64,000 nucleotides of DNA, from assembly GCA_963930775.1 (NCBI GenBank), contig OZ005697.1, positions 3,162,001-3,226,000 on the forward strand. Direction: 5' to 3'. Numbering within the stretch: the first letter of the stretch is position 1; each line of letters begins with the position of its first letter. A model generated the notes under the pieces. The model made no database searches and was not told the DNA's origin. It worked only from the letters and a program-made list of their open reading frames with translations. The translations under genes and the position numbers were made by a program. This DNA is from Cliona cf. orientalis (lineage: Eukaryota; Porifera; Demospongiae; Clionaida; Clionaidae). Below, one piece after another: positions 35,582 through 46,110 of this stretch.

Positions 35582-36892
35582 GAATTAAACGATGATACAA
35601 AAGATGGCAATGAGAATACCAGAAAAGAAACTGGAAAGAACGGAGGAAACAGTACGTATCCACGCCTGGCCCTGTTTTTGCAGTTTGTGGGAAGTCTTGC
35701 TATTCCTATAGGATTATACGTAAGTTATCGACAGTTGTACAAGCCGGAAGATATAGAAGAGCAGAAAATGAAATCTATAATAGAAGGGCTTAAGAACTCG
35801 AAAATAGTAAAAACCAAAGAACCATCTCCCTTTATACACAGAGCACATGAGCTGGAGAGATTATCCGATAAAATCACAATGGATGACAAGGAAACACTCA
35901 ATACTGTAGTCATTGCTGGACCACGCGGGTGTGGAAAAACGACCCTTGTAAAAAAGTTTTTTGAGCAACAAACGGGAGACAAGGTTATTATGACACACTT
36001 AGATGGGACTGATGACTGCATTGAGAAGCTGGTCACCCAAATTTTTTGTGATATTGGTATCATGACCATACCTTCTACAGTACTAAGCAAAGAACAACTT
36101 CTAGAAAAAGGATTGCTACAGCTGAGAGAAGAGGGTTATCCAAGGCCTACACTAGTAGTGGAAGTCAACGATAGGGTCACTTCCAGGGAATTGCAAACAC
36201 TGTTGGTGACATTTAAAACCTGGGGAGATGATTTACAGCTCATGCAATGTGTTGTTGTATTGTCATCATCAAGGGCAGCCCTAGGAATACAGATTCCAAT
36301 AAACATATTAAGGGGCAGAGTACATCTTCTTGGTGATTTAACTGACAGTGAGGCCAAAATGTTTATCAAACGCATGTTTGAAGAGTGTGATACTACAGTA
36401 AAATGTGAAGAGGAACTAATTGAGAAAGCACATGCACTTATTGGTAATCGATTATTACATCTCCACACAGTGAGGACATCACTAAAACGCCCGAAAGTGA
36501 AAAGTCTGGATATAGCAATGAAACGCGTAAAGGAGATTACAGACAGATACGAAGATGACTACGCATCAGCAACTATCGACTTCATAAATATGATGGCAAA
36601 AAATCATCTTTCAAATGTTAAGTATAACAAGAGTAAAGTCTTCACAATTTTTCAAAAGCTCCAGAAAGGAGAGAAAGTGGTCGTGTATGATTTATGTGAT
36701 GCATTAGCTGTTGAAAAACATGTCATGATTGAATCTGAATCTAAAATTCAGCCACACCCTTTCTACATTCACCCAACTACACTAGAAGTGACACTTGGAT
36801 CTCACTTTATGAACAGTGTGCTTGATTTGAAGACAGTTAAGTTTGCAGTTGAGAAGTACCCTGAGATCACCTTATTGCTGACTAGAGACTGA
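35582..36892 (+). CDS. Membrane-anchored P-loop ATPase (AAA/STAND-like)
   Basis: The 437-codon frame starts after an acceptor (CCACAG at 35576-35581). About residues 30-55 form a hydrophobic segment (LALFLQFVGSLAIPIGLYV), a probable transmembrane helix. Walker A is GPRGCGKTT, and a hydrophobic strand ending LVVEVND is Walker B-like. The C-terminal half is helical with no recognised domain. The first exon is uncertain: a frame from ATG 35101 has no acidic residue in its first 41 codons, like a mitochondrial presequence, and could join in phase from a weak donor near 35319 (ACA|GTACAA). Stop at 36890-36892; AATAAA lies at 37040. The fold suggests an ATP-driven switch or chaperone-like role, but partner and process are unknown. 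It is the only long gene in the window without breaks. Confidence 0.75.
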   Translation, partial: ELNDDTKDGNENTRKETGKNGGNSTYPRLALFLQFVGSLAIPIGLYVSYRQLYKPEDIEEQKMKSIIEGLKNSKIVKTKEPSPFIHRAHELERLSDKITMDDKETLNTVVIAGPRGCGKTTLVKKFFEQQTGDKVIMTHLDGTDDCIEKLVTQIFCDIGIMTIPSTVLSKEQLLEKGLLQLREEGYPRPTLVVEVNDRVTSRELQTLLVTFKTWGDDLQLMQCVVVLSSSRAALGIQIPINILRGRVHLLGDLTDSEAKMFIKRMFEECDTTVKCEEELIEKAHALIGNRLLHLHTVRTSLKRPKVKSLDIAMKRVKEITDRYEDDYASATIDFINMMAKNHLSNVKYNKSKVFTIFQKLQKGEKVVVYDLCDALAVEKHVMIESESKIQPHPFYIHPTTLEVTLGSHFMNSVLDLKTVKFAVEKYPEITLLLTRD

Positions 36893-37807
36893 ATTATTTC
36901 AGACAGCTGATTAAGTACTATCAGGTATAGAATTGTTCTTTTGTACACAAGTTGAGAGAGATATAGTGTAACTAGCGTTTGTGTGCATCTGTAGAGTCGA
37001 GTAGTGTTGATGTGTAGTTGTGTACATACACTAGTCTTCAATAAAAATTAATGGTAATGTTCTGTTTTGTAAAACGATAGTGCTAACACGTGCACGTGAT
37101 TGTTTTAGCGTTTGCACGCAGCGAGCAATAGTAGGCATGAACATACGGTACTTGCATCAGCACCTCAACATGCAAACGTATTCCAATATCCAGCCTTCTA
37201 AGTAAACAGTCACACCCCCTTTGTTACATTCAGACTGCATTTTTTTATGGAAGTGTGAAACTGATCAGAGATGATTTACTCCAACTACAAGAAACAGTGT
37301 GTGCTTGCACTCAATTCACAGGGTTTCAAGCCCCGAAGATCGCCAAGGAACTCCTGAAGTGCTCTTGACTTGGCGTACACAAGTTTCTCCGTATTTTAAA
37401 ATTTGAAGAGACTGGCTCGGCGATCTGTGATCTTGGATATAGTGACACATTGCATTTACTGATTCCGGGTGGAATATGCAAGTAATGCCAGCAGTAAAGA
37501 ATAAATTTTGTATTAAGTTTAAAGTTGAGGTGCCACTGCAACAGAATACATGTAGATCCATCATTCATCTCTAAAATAATTGTATGAGCACACTGAGCTA
37601 GTAGCGGCTTGAGCATGTCGTTAACTCCTCATGCATTCAACCGTATGCAAGAGCAATAATCATTAGTGGTATGAAAATACTGTATAGTTGTGAGTCGTAT
37701 TATGTTTCATTGTTTCAGAACCCATTATACACTGGAAAAGTATTCCTAACTTCATAATATTCAAGTAACTAAATTAATATACATGATTGTGCTCTCTGGA
37801 ATTATCT
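36893..37807. other. ATPase gene 3' flank and intergenic sequence
   Basis: Includes AATAAA at 37040, which lies in a stretch resembling the Tc1/BEN-type terminal repeat (CAATAAAAATTAATGG, then TAAAACGATAG). No gene is supported up to the LTR. Confidence 0.45.
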
Positions 37808-37811
37808 CTTC

Positions 37812-37997
37812 TGTAAGATCATGTTTTTGCATTATTCATGATTATGTCATTAAATTTTATGGTGTGCTCACGTGATTCGATTAATCTCTACCATGTGCTT
37901 TTTGTGATCACTATGATTTTCGGTGAGCTCTTATTCTCTGTATTTTCTCCCTCTCTATAACTATTTACACTAACTACTAAGCACCCTGGTAGTTACA
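37812..37997 (+). repeat. 5' LTR of the gypsy element
   Basis: 186 bp, TG...CA. It matches 56454-56640 with scattered differences. Confidence 0.92.
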
Positions 37998-37999
37998 AT

Positions 38000-38017
38000 T
38001 GGCGACCTTGCCAGGAT
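38000..38017 (+). other. Primer binding site of the gypsy element
   Basis: TGGCGACCTTGCCAGGAT starts 2 bp after the 5' LTR, with the TGG expected opposite a tRNA CCA end. I did not identify the tRNA. Confidence 0.7.
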
Positions 38018-38029
38018 CGGCTAACCTGA

Positions 38030-38220
38030 ATGTCACAGTGTGAGCTGAAGGCCCTGACAGAAAAAGGGGATCTAACTCGACTCAGAACCAGAAGAGACGA
38101 CGCTATGGCCGAGGAAGGTCTCAGCAAGCTGGAAGAGCTTCAGACACAGTTACAGGAAGCCCGAGATAGGCTCGAGGTCCAGAGCAGAGAACTGGCCGAC
38201 GCCCAGAGGGGCGGTCCTAC
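38030..38220 (+). pseudogene. gypsy gag, N-terminal fragment
   Basis: From ATG 38030 a frame runs into the insertion site at 38220. The peptide is rich in Glu, Gln, Arg and Leu with heptad-like spacing (KLEELQTQLQEARDRLEVQS), a coiled coil. The gag continues at 51144 after the insertion. Confidence 0.7.
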
Positions 38221-38818
38221 ATAATTATTATTTTAGTGCAAAGTAGAGTTTTATACCTAGAGTAACTCATGGGACGATTTTACACCAGCAAAACCTAGAG
38301 TAAATCATGGGACGATTTTACACCAATACAACCTAGAGTAACTCATGTGACAATTTTACACCAACAAAATTAGTGTAGAATCCTGAGTATTAAATTTTAT
38401 TGCATGCCAAGCATGCGCTCATGCTAATAGAATGGTAGGTGGGGCTCACTATGTACACGAGTTAGAGTTCCTCATCAGGACATCTCTGCTTCACGCTCAC
38501 GCTAATAGAGTATTTTATGTGCCACTGGGGTTTTTTTTTAAGCTCAGACTGCCTATGGTCGTTTAACATCGTTAAAATTAAAATGTACTTAATGCCGGGA
38601 GCCGGCCCCCCGTGGCGTGTGGCCACTCTAGCAGGATTGGATACTTCTAGGAGCATGCGCACAAGGGCAAGAGTGCACGTGCGAGTTGAGCTGGGCACAG
38701 GTAGCAACTGTCTGTCTTTCTGTTCTGTCTACTGCCGGCATTCGACGCGGACACGAGCCTGTCGACTTTCCACTCAGCCTTTAAACCGTTCTACCAGTTG
38801 GGCTGTTACACACCGACG

Positions 38819-40665
38819 ATGAGCGACCCACCAGTAACACGAGAGTCTGATCCTCCATCATTCACCCCTGAGCAACTGGCGTGGCTGCGTGGTGCCTTTC
38901 AGCCCCCGCCTCCGTCCACCGCCGACGAAACATTACCTTCATCGGGCTCCTCCGCCAGCACTGTGACCATGACAGCCCCAACCAGTGCCGTGTCAGGTGA
39001 GTCTCGCTAACGCTATCTCTTCTTAACCCAGGCCCGCGGCCTTTCTTAACTTCGGCCGGCTGGACGCTTCGGCCTCGCCCCTCCTTTCTGGTTAAATCAC
39101 ATTCGGCGCACATGCGCCATATGCGCGCACGCGTCACAAGCACACAATCACCCCTTAGCTACATCAGGGGACACTCCCCCAATCAGCTATCACCATAAAT
39201 GGAATATCACTAACAATATCTATAGTCCATTACCTACTGCTTGCATAACAACGACATTAGGAACATACAATACCACCATATATTTTCTATAGCTATACTC
39301 CATCCCTCGCCAAGACACTGCACACATTGTTAATATATCATCACAACCAGGCCAATAGGCACCCCAACATTATTATATCCCAAGCAAATAATACAACTAG
39401 TCCACGTGCTACCGGGGACGCCTGCCCATCACTACCTACCCACACACTGGCTGCTCCCTCACACTATTGGCCTGTCTCCACGCAGCCTAACCACATGCAC
39501 GGGAGTAACACGCCATGTGTACAATACGTAGCCCACGCGCTACCCAGGTACGCTCACCCCGAAAGTCAATACACTCTCCAATGCCATCACCCGCCACATA
39601 ATACGCTCATCCCACCCATCACAGGCATACATGAACGCATATACAATTAATTCAAATCATGGGCACGCTATCCCAAGATACCTCCGCAGCCACCTGGCGC
39701 TGGCACTGAGAACACTACAGTGACATTCCTTCCTCTGTGCAGGTCACTCCTCAGGACCCACGTCCACACTTACCTCCGTTCATACATTGCCACTCTTCTC
39801 CACATCCCATACTATCCCCTCGGGATTAGAAATCCTTGCAGCTGCAGCAGCGGCAGCATCCCCCCCAATGCCAAAGGGCCCCACAACCTCATCTTCCTCC
39901 GCTGCTCTATCCATCTCCACCCCAGGCCCATTCAATCCAACTGCATCCTTGCCTACAAAACTGGTGAAGAAAATCCTTGACCTAGAATTCGTGGAGATGG
40001 CAGATATCACAACTGATGAACCATCCCCTAATGAACCAGGTCGCCCACCGGCACCTGCTCGAATTCCCATTACAAACATATCACAATGGGTCGAACGATT
40101 GTCGATGATGGCCGCGATCATCTGTACACGGTTCCCTCACAAGGCACCCGAACTATTGGCCTATCAGTCAACCATTGTCAAAGCAGAAAGGAACTACGAA
40201 GGTACTCAGTGGGTCACCTACGACCGACGGTACCGCCACGATGCCCTGGCTCGCAAAGACCTCAACTGGTCCATGCCAGACCCTCGGTTGTATAATGAAG
40301 CCTTCACAGGGAGGGCTAGAGCCATCCCCCGATGTTCATACTGCCTCGATGACGATCACCATGTCAATAATTGCCCAAAAAACCCCAACCGCCTCCTTTT
40401 GGGATATTTCCCGCCCATGGGTACCTGGCCAATGCCAACTCCTCCGCAACCTATGCCAATTCCTCCGCCCCGCAAGGCCTGTCAGCGCTTTAATGAAGGA
40501 AGATGCAACAAGCAGCAGCGCTGCAAATATCTCCATATTTGCACTTCATGTGGGGGAACCCACCCAGCCATCCAATGTGCTCAAAGGCAACCACCAGGCC
40601 GCAGCCGATCACCTCCACGCAGGAACCCCACTGCATATCCTGGCCACCCTGCCCCTCGCTTCTAA
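38819..40665 (+). CDS. DIRS-type ORF1 (gag-like), two exons
   Basis: Exon 1 is 38819-38996, from ATG to a GTGAGT donor. Exon 2 begins at 39743 after CTGTGCAG and the phase fits (Gly split 1+2). The protein starts with a Pro-rich stretch (FTPEQLAWLRGAFQPPPP), then Ala/Pro/Ser linker, a helical core, and a C-terminal zinc-binding part with CSYCLDDDHHVNNCP, CKYLHICTSC and CAQR. An Arg/Ser tail (RSRSPPRR) ends the protein. The spliced product would be about 367 residues without internal stops. It acts with the downstream reverse transcriptase and recombinase as the particle protein of a DIRS-like retroelement. The intron is inferred from sites and phase only. Confidence 0.7.
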
Positions 40666-40934
40666 AACCAGCAACACCTATTCATAATTAGCTAAATACC
40701 CTCCAATCATCATCATTCAGAATCATAATAGTGATCACTTATACTACCCAACTCTAATGTGCTGCATTATAATAATATTGCTTATTTTCATGTTTACTTG
40801 GGTTATTATGTTGACTTGGGTTAAGTTCAATAATACTTTATAATAATTCTCCACCCATGGGTGTGACGGCCGTCAAAGGCCACCATAAAACATAAAACAT
40901 CTCATTTCCTCTCCCTTACCCTACAGGCTGGTCA

Positions 40935-42648
40935 TTGCTATACAGCTACACAGCCGACTTGCTATGTCTTAAATTTTGCAAGCCATCTCACCCACATTCA
41001 TGCCAAGATTTACATTCAATTTCTACTCCTCTGAACCCAGATACCTGGGCGGTAGCATTGTCATCACATCCTGATAGGGCTTTTGCCCAATATATCTGCA
41101 ATGGCCTTCGCATGGGCTTTAAGATTGGCTTTCAGCATGGCTCTTCTCTAAGATCAACCTCTGCTAATATGCTTTCAGCTAATGCCCACCCGGGAGTAGT
41201 GACCGATTATATCCAGAAAGAGCTCAGCCTGGGCCGAATGCTAGGCCCCTTTCAATCCACTGATCATCTCCCACCACTTCATTTCAATAGATTTGGAGTT
41301 ATCCCAAAGGGTCACAACACGGGGAAATGGAGACTGATCACAGATCTCTCCTTCCCACAAGGGCACAGTGTAAATGACGAGATCAACCCATCCCTCTGTT
41401 CGCTAGCATACACAACTGTGGATGACATTGCCGCGGTTGTTGCGCAACTGGGCAAGGGAGCCCTGCTCGCCAAGGTGGATATTGAATCAGCCTACCGATT
41501 AATCCCAGTACATCCACAGGACCGCCCACTGCAAGCAGTTCGGTGGGACGGCAATATCTACATCGACTCAATGCTCCCCTTCGGCCTTTGCTCAGCACCA
41601 AAAATTTTCAACGCTGTGGCGGATGCACTACACTGGACCGGTATCTTCACCAATCAGGAATCCCGCTGGTTTATCATTACCTTGATGATTTTGTCATCAT
41701 AGGCCTACCACATTCCTCACAATGTGCACAATCATTACACATCTTAGACAGAGTATGCTCCACTCTAAACATCCCAATGGCCAGCCATAAACGTGAAGGG
41801 CCATCCACATGCCTAACAATTCTCGGCATTGAAGTAGACACAGTATCGGGCCAGCTGCGCCTCCCAGCTGATAAGCTCACCGCCTCAGTGTCCTTCTGCA
41901 GGACTGGGGGGACAAGAAGGCATGTTCCCGCAAGGAACTTGAATCACTTATTGGTCTACTTAACCATGCCTGAAAAATAATTAGATCCCAGCCGCTAATC
42001 AGATTGAATTTGGGCTTCCGTTCTGATCTAGGTTGGTGGAACACGTTTATTGCAGAATGGAATGGCATCTCGTTTCTTGCTCCACCTACCTACCTGCCGC
42101 AGCTAGATCTCACAACTGACGCCTCAGGCTCGTGGGGATGCGGGGCATGGCACCACCGCTCGTGGTTTCAGCTGCAATGGGATAGCCGATCCCACACTTT
42201 ATCTATACCTGAAAAAGAACTTATCCCTATCATCCTTGCTGTAGCGACGTGGGGCAATGCGTGGGCTGGACACCACATTATTTGTCATTGTGATAACCAA
42301 GTAGTTGTGGCGTGCCTCCGTTCTAGGACAAGCAAAGTGCCGGGTATTATGCACCTGCTCCGCTGCTTAGTATTTATAGAAGCACGACAGGGTTGTTTTC
42401 TCCACCTGGTTTACATAGATACTAAAGCTAATCTCCTGGCAGATGCACTGTCACGTAATAATCTTCCTCTTTTCCTCTCAAAGGTTCCATATGCAAACCT
42501 ACAACCTACTGGATCTGCTTCTGGATCCACAGTCGGATTGGACCTCTCGGCGTTGGAACCTTCAATTCAACTCTATTTTCAAAACGGCCTAGCGCCATCT
42601 ACTCAAAAAACTTACAAGGCGGCTATGAAACGCTTTCATTCATTCTGA
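40935..42648 (+). pseudogene. DIRS-type reverse transcriptase and RNase H
   Basis: RT motifs include FNRFGVIPKGHNTGKWRLIT, LLAKVDIESAYR, LPFGLCSAPKIF and, after a frameshift near 41655, YHYLDDFVIIG. A TGA near 41969 and a further shift precede the RNase H part (LTTDASGSWGCGAWHH, PEKELIPIILA, NLLADALSR). The frame stops at about 42646. DIRS-type order RT-RH-recombinase is kept. An acceptor-like CCTACAG at 40919-40925 suggests the pol part may be reached by splicing from ORF1. Confidence 0.9.
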
Positions 42649-42689
42649 ATTCACTACAATGTAATACCACCTTTTCCTCTGTCTGAACA

Positions 42690-43520
42690 ACTTCTATGCA
42701 GCTTGCTGCTTATTTAGCTGACCAGGGTTTGGCTCCTCAGACGGGAAAATCATACCTGTCCACACTAAGGAGCATGCAAATTTCCCTAGGCCTGCCTGAC
42801 CCAAGAGATCAGTCTTTGCTGCCCATCCTGAGAAGGGTCCAGGCCGGGATTAGTCGAATGCGAGTTCTTAAAGGCTCGCCTCCTCGCATCAGACTCCCAA
42901 TAACGATCCAAATAATGCAAGCCATACAACAATTATTGGTGACCTCGCAAAATCCCAACAGAGTAGTCCTTTGGGCAGTAGCAGCGTCAGCCTTTTTCGG
43001 GTTTTTTAGACTCAGAGAACTATTGCCTGACTCGCCTTCACGCTTCAATCCAGCTACTGGTTTAACATGGGGTGATGTGGCCGTTGACAGCCATACACAC
43101 CCAACCATGATACAGTTTCATTTGAAAGTATCCAAATGTGACCAGTTTGGAGCATGCAGGATCAAATATCATTGTAGGTCGGACAGAGTCCCTACTATGT
43201 CCGGTGACAGCAATCTTGAAATTCATCGAGATTAGGGGCGACCAACCGGGTCCATTTTTCATTGACTCATCCCGAAAGGCTCTGTCTAAGCAAAAGTTTG
43301 TGGGTCAGATTCGGGAGATATTAAACTCCCTCAGCTTGCATCAAGACCAATATGCTGGACACAGTTTCCGCATTGGCGCAGCTACAACTGCGGCAGCAGC
43401 GGGCGTGGAAGATTCGACAATCCAGACACTTGGCCGTTGGCACAGTGCGGCATTTCTGCAGTATATTCGTACGCCAAAAGAGCATTTAGCTGCATGTCTG
43501 CTGTTCTGGACAGAGCCAAT
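42690..43520 (+). pseudogene. DIRS-type tyrosine recombinase
   Basis: The N-terminal core-binding helices (LAAYLADQGLAPQTGKSYLS) are followed by a catalytic domain: Arg in FFRLRELL, HSFRIGAATTAAAAG, TLGRWHSAAF, then Tyr in LQYIRT. The frame shifts once near 43150-43200. Tyrosine recombinases of this type integrate a circular DNA copy in place of an integrase and leave no target duplication. Confidence 0.88.
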
Positions 43521-43596
43521 AACCCATCAACGAACAAGTCACAGTAACCATTATAAGACTGTGATAGCCAATAATAGTATGTATTACATGTACATT

Positions 43597-43877
43597 CATG
43601 GGCGTAGACACAGTTTATAATGTGGGGGGGGGGGGGGGGGCTTGATGATCATTGTGCGCGAAGTGCGAGAAAATTTTCTGTCCTGTTATTGAAAATGTCA
43701 TAAAAATGCACTTTTGAGGAGAAGTTCTCATGAATTTGGGACGTTTTAGACTGATAAAAGCCAATATTTGATACAAGTCAACAATTGTTCCCAATAAAAT
43801 ATAATGTAAAGCTGAAAATCTGGGGGGGGAGGGGGGGGGCTTCAGCCCCCAAAGCCCCCCTGGTGTCTACACCCTTG
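43597..43877. mobile_element. hAT-like MITE with 5-bp duplication (ACATT)
   Basis: Ends CATGGGCGTAGACAC and the complement of CAAGGGTGTAGACACC, flanked by ACATT at 43592-43596 and 43878-43882. It includes an 18-G run near 43624. Confidence 0.82.
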
Positions 43878-43966
43878 ACATTGCTATGTATTCTGTCTAC
43901 TTGTTGCATGAAGTAGATTGGATCTCCTACTTGTCAGAGATTATAACATTCACTGTTACTCGCACC

Positions 43967-43991
43967 GGGGGGGGGGGGGGGGGGGGGGGGG
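43967..43991. repeat. Poly-G tract of 25 bases
   Basis: Twenty-five consecutive G on the + strand. Such a run can form G-quadruplex structure and is also a common assembly weak point. Confidence 0.9.
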
Positions 43992-45862
43992 TGTTCTCGG
44001 CCTATCAAGGTATGTGTCTGAACCATAATTTTACTAAGTTTTTGGGGGGAGTGGCCCTTTAGTGCCCACTCCCCTTTGGGACCGGCACTTGGACCCCAGT
44101 CGGGGGCCTGCGTTTGGGGACTCCCCCCCAAAACACGGGTCAGAGTTCAGCGTCACGTGACACACATCGGCCTGCATGCAATGGTAGCATGCATCAGCAC
44201 AGCACTCAGCCATGCGGACACCAGCGATATGCAAGGATGTGCACGTACGTGATCAGGCAGGTGCCGACCCAGCTCCTGCCAAACTGCATGTACATATGAA
44301 TAGTGGTTGGCAGAAGTACCGTCAATTATCAGTAGATGGCACATACAATTACAGTCTGTGACCAGAGTTAATACACGGATTATAAATACAAATAATTGTT
44401 TTGTGATCATTAGTATTATGGGATGCCTGTCCCTATTATGAAACACCACATGAGGTGTTTTATTTGAAATAATTATTGATGTCCTAGCCATGTGCAATTA
44501 GCATTCTTAAAGTGACATTTGGGTGTTAGCTATAGCTAGTGACAAAAAAAAATAGCTAAGCAGCTATATAATTTGATGTGCCAAATATGCAAAGTTGATA
44601 CACCAAAAACCGTGTTTTACTACAAAAACCCATATCAAAATAAGGTAGATAGCTAACAAATCCAACTTTGCAGGCAGGTACTAGCTAATTAGGTATAATA
44701 CAATGACCCCCAAACCGGAAGCTTCCATCTTTGTTAGTATGGATGTTGGACAGTCCCATAATACCAACTGTCTCAAAATAATATATCTGCATAAGGCCAC
44801 TGTTTGTTGTAAACGTGTTTCTGGTCACATCAGAGCTCACTTAGCCATCTCAGGCGGTCTAAGGACTGGGACACCCATTTCAGAGCATGATTTTAGCTAT
44901 AACTTTAGCCACCATATCTCCAGAACACTACATGTTGTGAACAAGGAAGTTGCACCATAAGATAGACCAACCATTTCTCTAACCGCAAACTAATTAATGG
45001 CCACGCCCATGAATTAGCTGCCTCCTGGTGACGTCATGCGTAAAGGCTATTCCGAAGACAAGATCGCAAAAGGCGGCGGTGAAGATCAATCTGGACGACT
45101 GTTTCTCTAGGCCTTAAATAAAGTTTATATGCCTAACTAATAAATATCACTGGGGCAAGTTGATCTGTCATCGTACTGAGCGGGAATGCCCCAATGTGTG
45201 ATAAACCTAAGGTCACACGAGGGTTATTTACCTGAATATCTCCCGTCTCGTTCAACAGTTCTTCCTGCCCCGGGGCAATATGGCTTAAAATCGTCGTTAC
45301 TCGCTACGTACAACGGAGATATCTTCATAGCTAAGCGTCTTCATCGCCGCCTCAGCCAACCTCTGACTTTGTACAGCTACTATATGGCCAAGATCGTGAT
45401 CATGTGACTAAACGTATTGAAGTATATTGCGCGCACGTGACCCCTGTGTGGCACGCGCGTACCCAGTCCTTAGATTACCTGAGATGCGGGCGGGCGGTTA
45501 CCATTATTCATTATTCCATTATTTTACCTCAGCATATCCTGTACAATTTGAACATTTCCTGGACAAACCACAGACAGGATGGTGTCATTAATTTTGGTAA
45601 TTGAGCTGAGCATGCGCAGTGCCAAATAATGACAATAATGGCCAAAACAGGCGGCCTCCAAAATAGCATGCGGGCGGGTGACCAGAAACACGTTTACAAC
45701 TAACACTGGCCTAATAGCTACTTTAATACCAAACACATGAGTGAGTCGTGCTGGTGATGCAATACATCCAATGCTGCGGAAATAGGAGGGGTCTGGGTTC
45801 GAGACTAGCCATGAATGATTCCTAATAGCAGCTACTATAAAGATTTAGCTACATCTCTCTTT
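43992..45862. other. Unassigned sequence
   Basis: No supported gene. At about 45745-45810 there is a GGGTTCGAGACT B-box-like segment without a convincing A box. Confidence 0.45.
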
Positions 45863-46110
45863 TTTAAGGTACCACTAAATTGCGTGGGCGTGAGTGTGAG
45901 GATTGGCTAATTCAATTAGCCAATCGTGAGGGGGCGTGGCCGAAAAGGCCATACGAGTGCTTTTGGTCGACGGTGGGCGTGTCCAGAGCCAGGGATGATT
46001 ATGCGAGTGTAATTAGCGATCAGAAGTGACCCCTGAAGAAAAGACCGGTAATTGCCCACATCAAAGCAAGATCATTCTTTCTTGAATATTAACCGCAACG
46101 ACTTAAATTA
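45863..46110 (+). repeat. Repeat F, copy 1, heading a family C array
   Basis: Matches 56738-57000 (GTGGGCGTGAG, GGCCATACGAGTGCTTTTGG, GAAAAG-CCGGTAATTGCC). Both copies run straight into family C units on the same strand. Confidence 0.75.

Noticed and set aside
45740..45815. Possible tRNA or SINE (GGGTTCGAGACT)
   Set aside because: No A box at a proper distance and no cloverleaf could be folded by eye.
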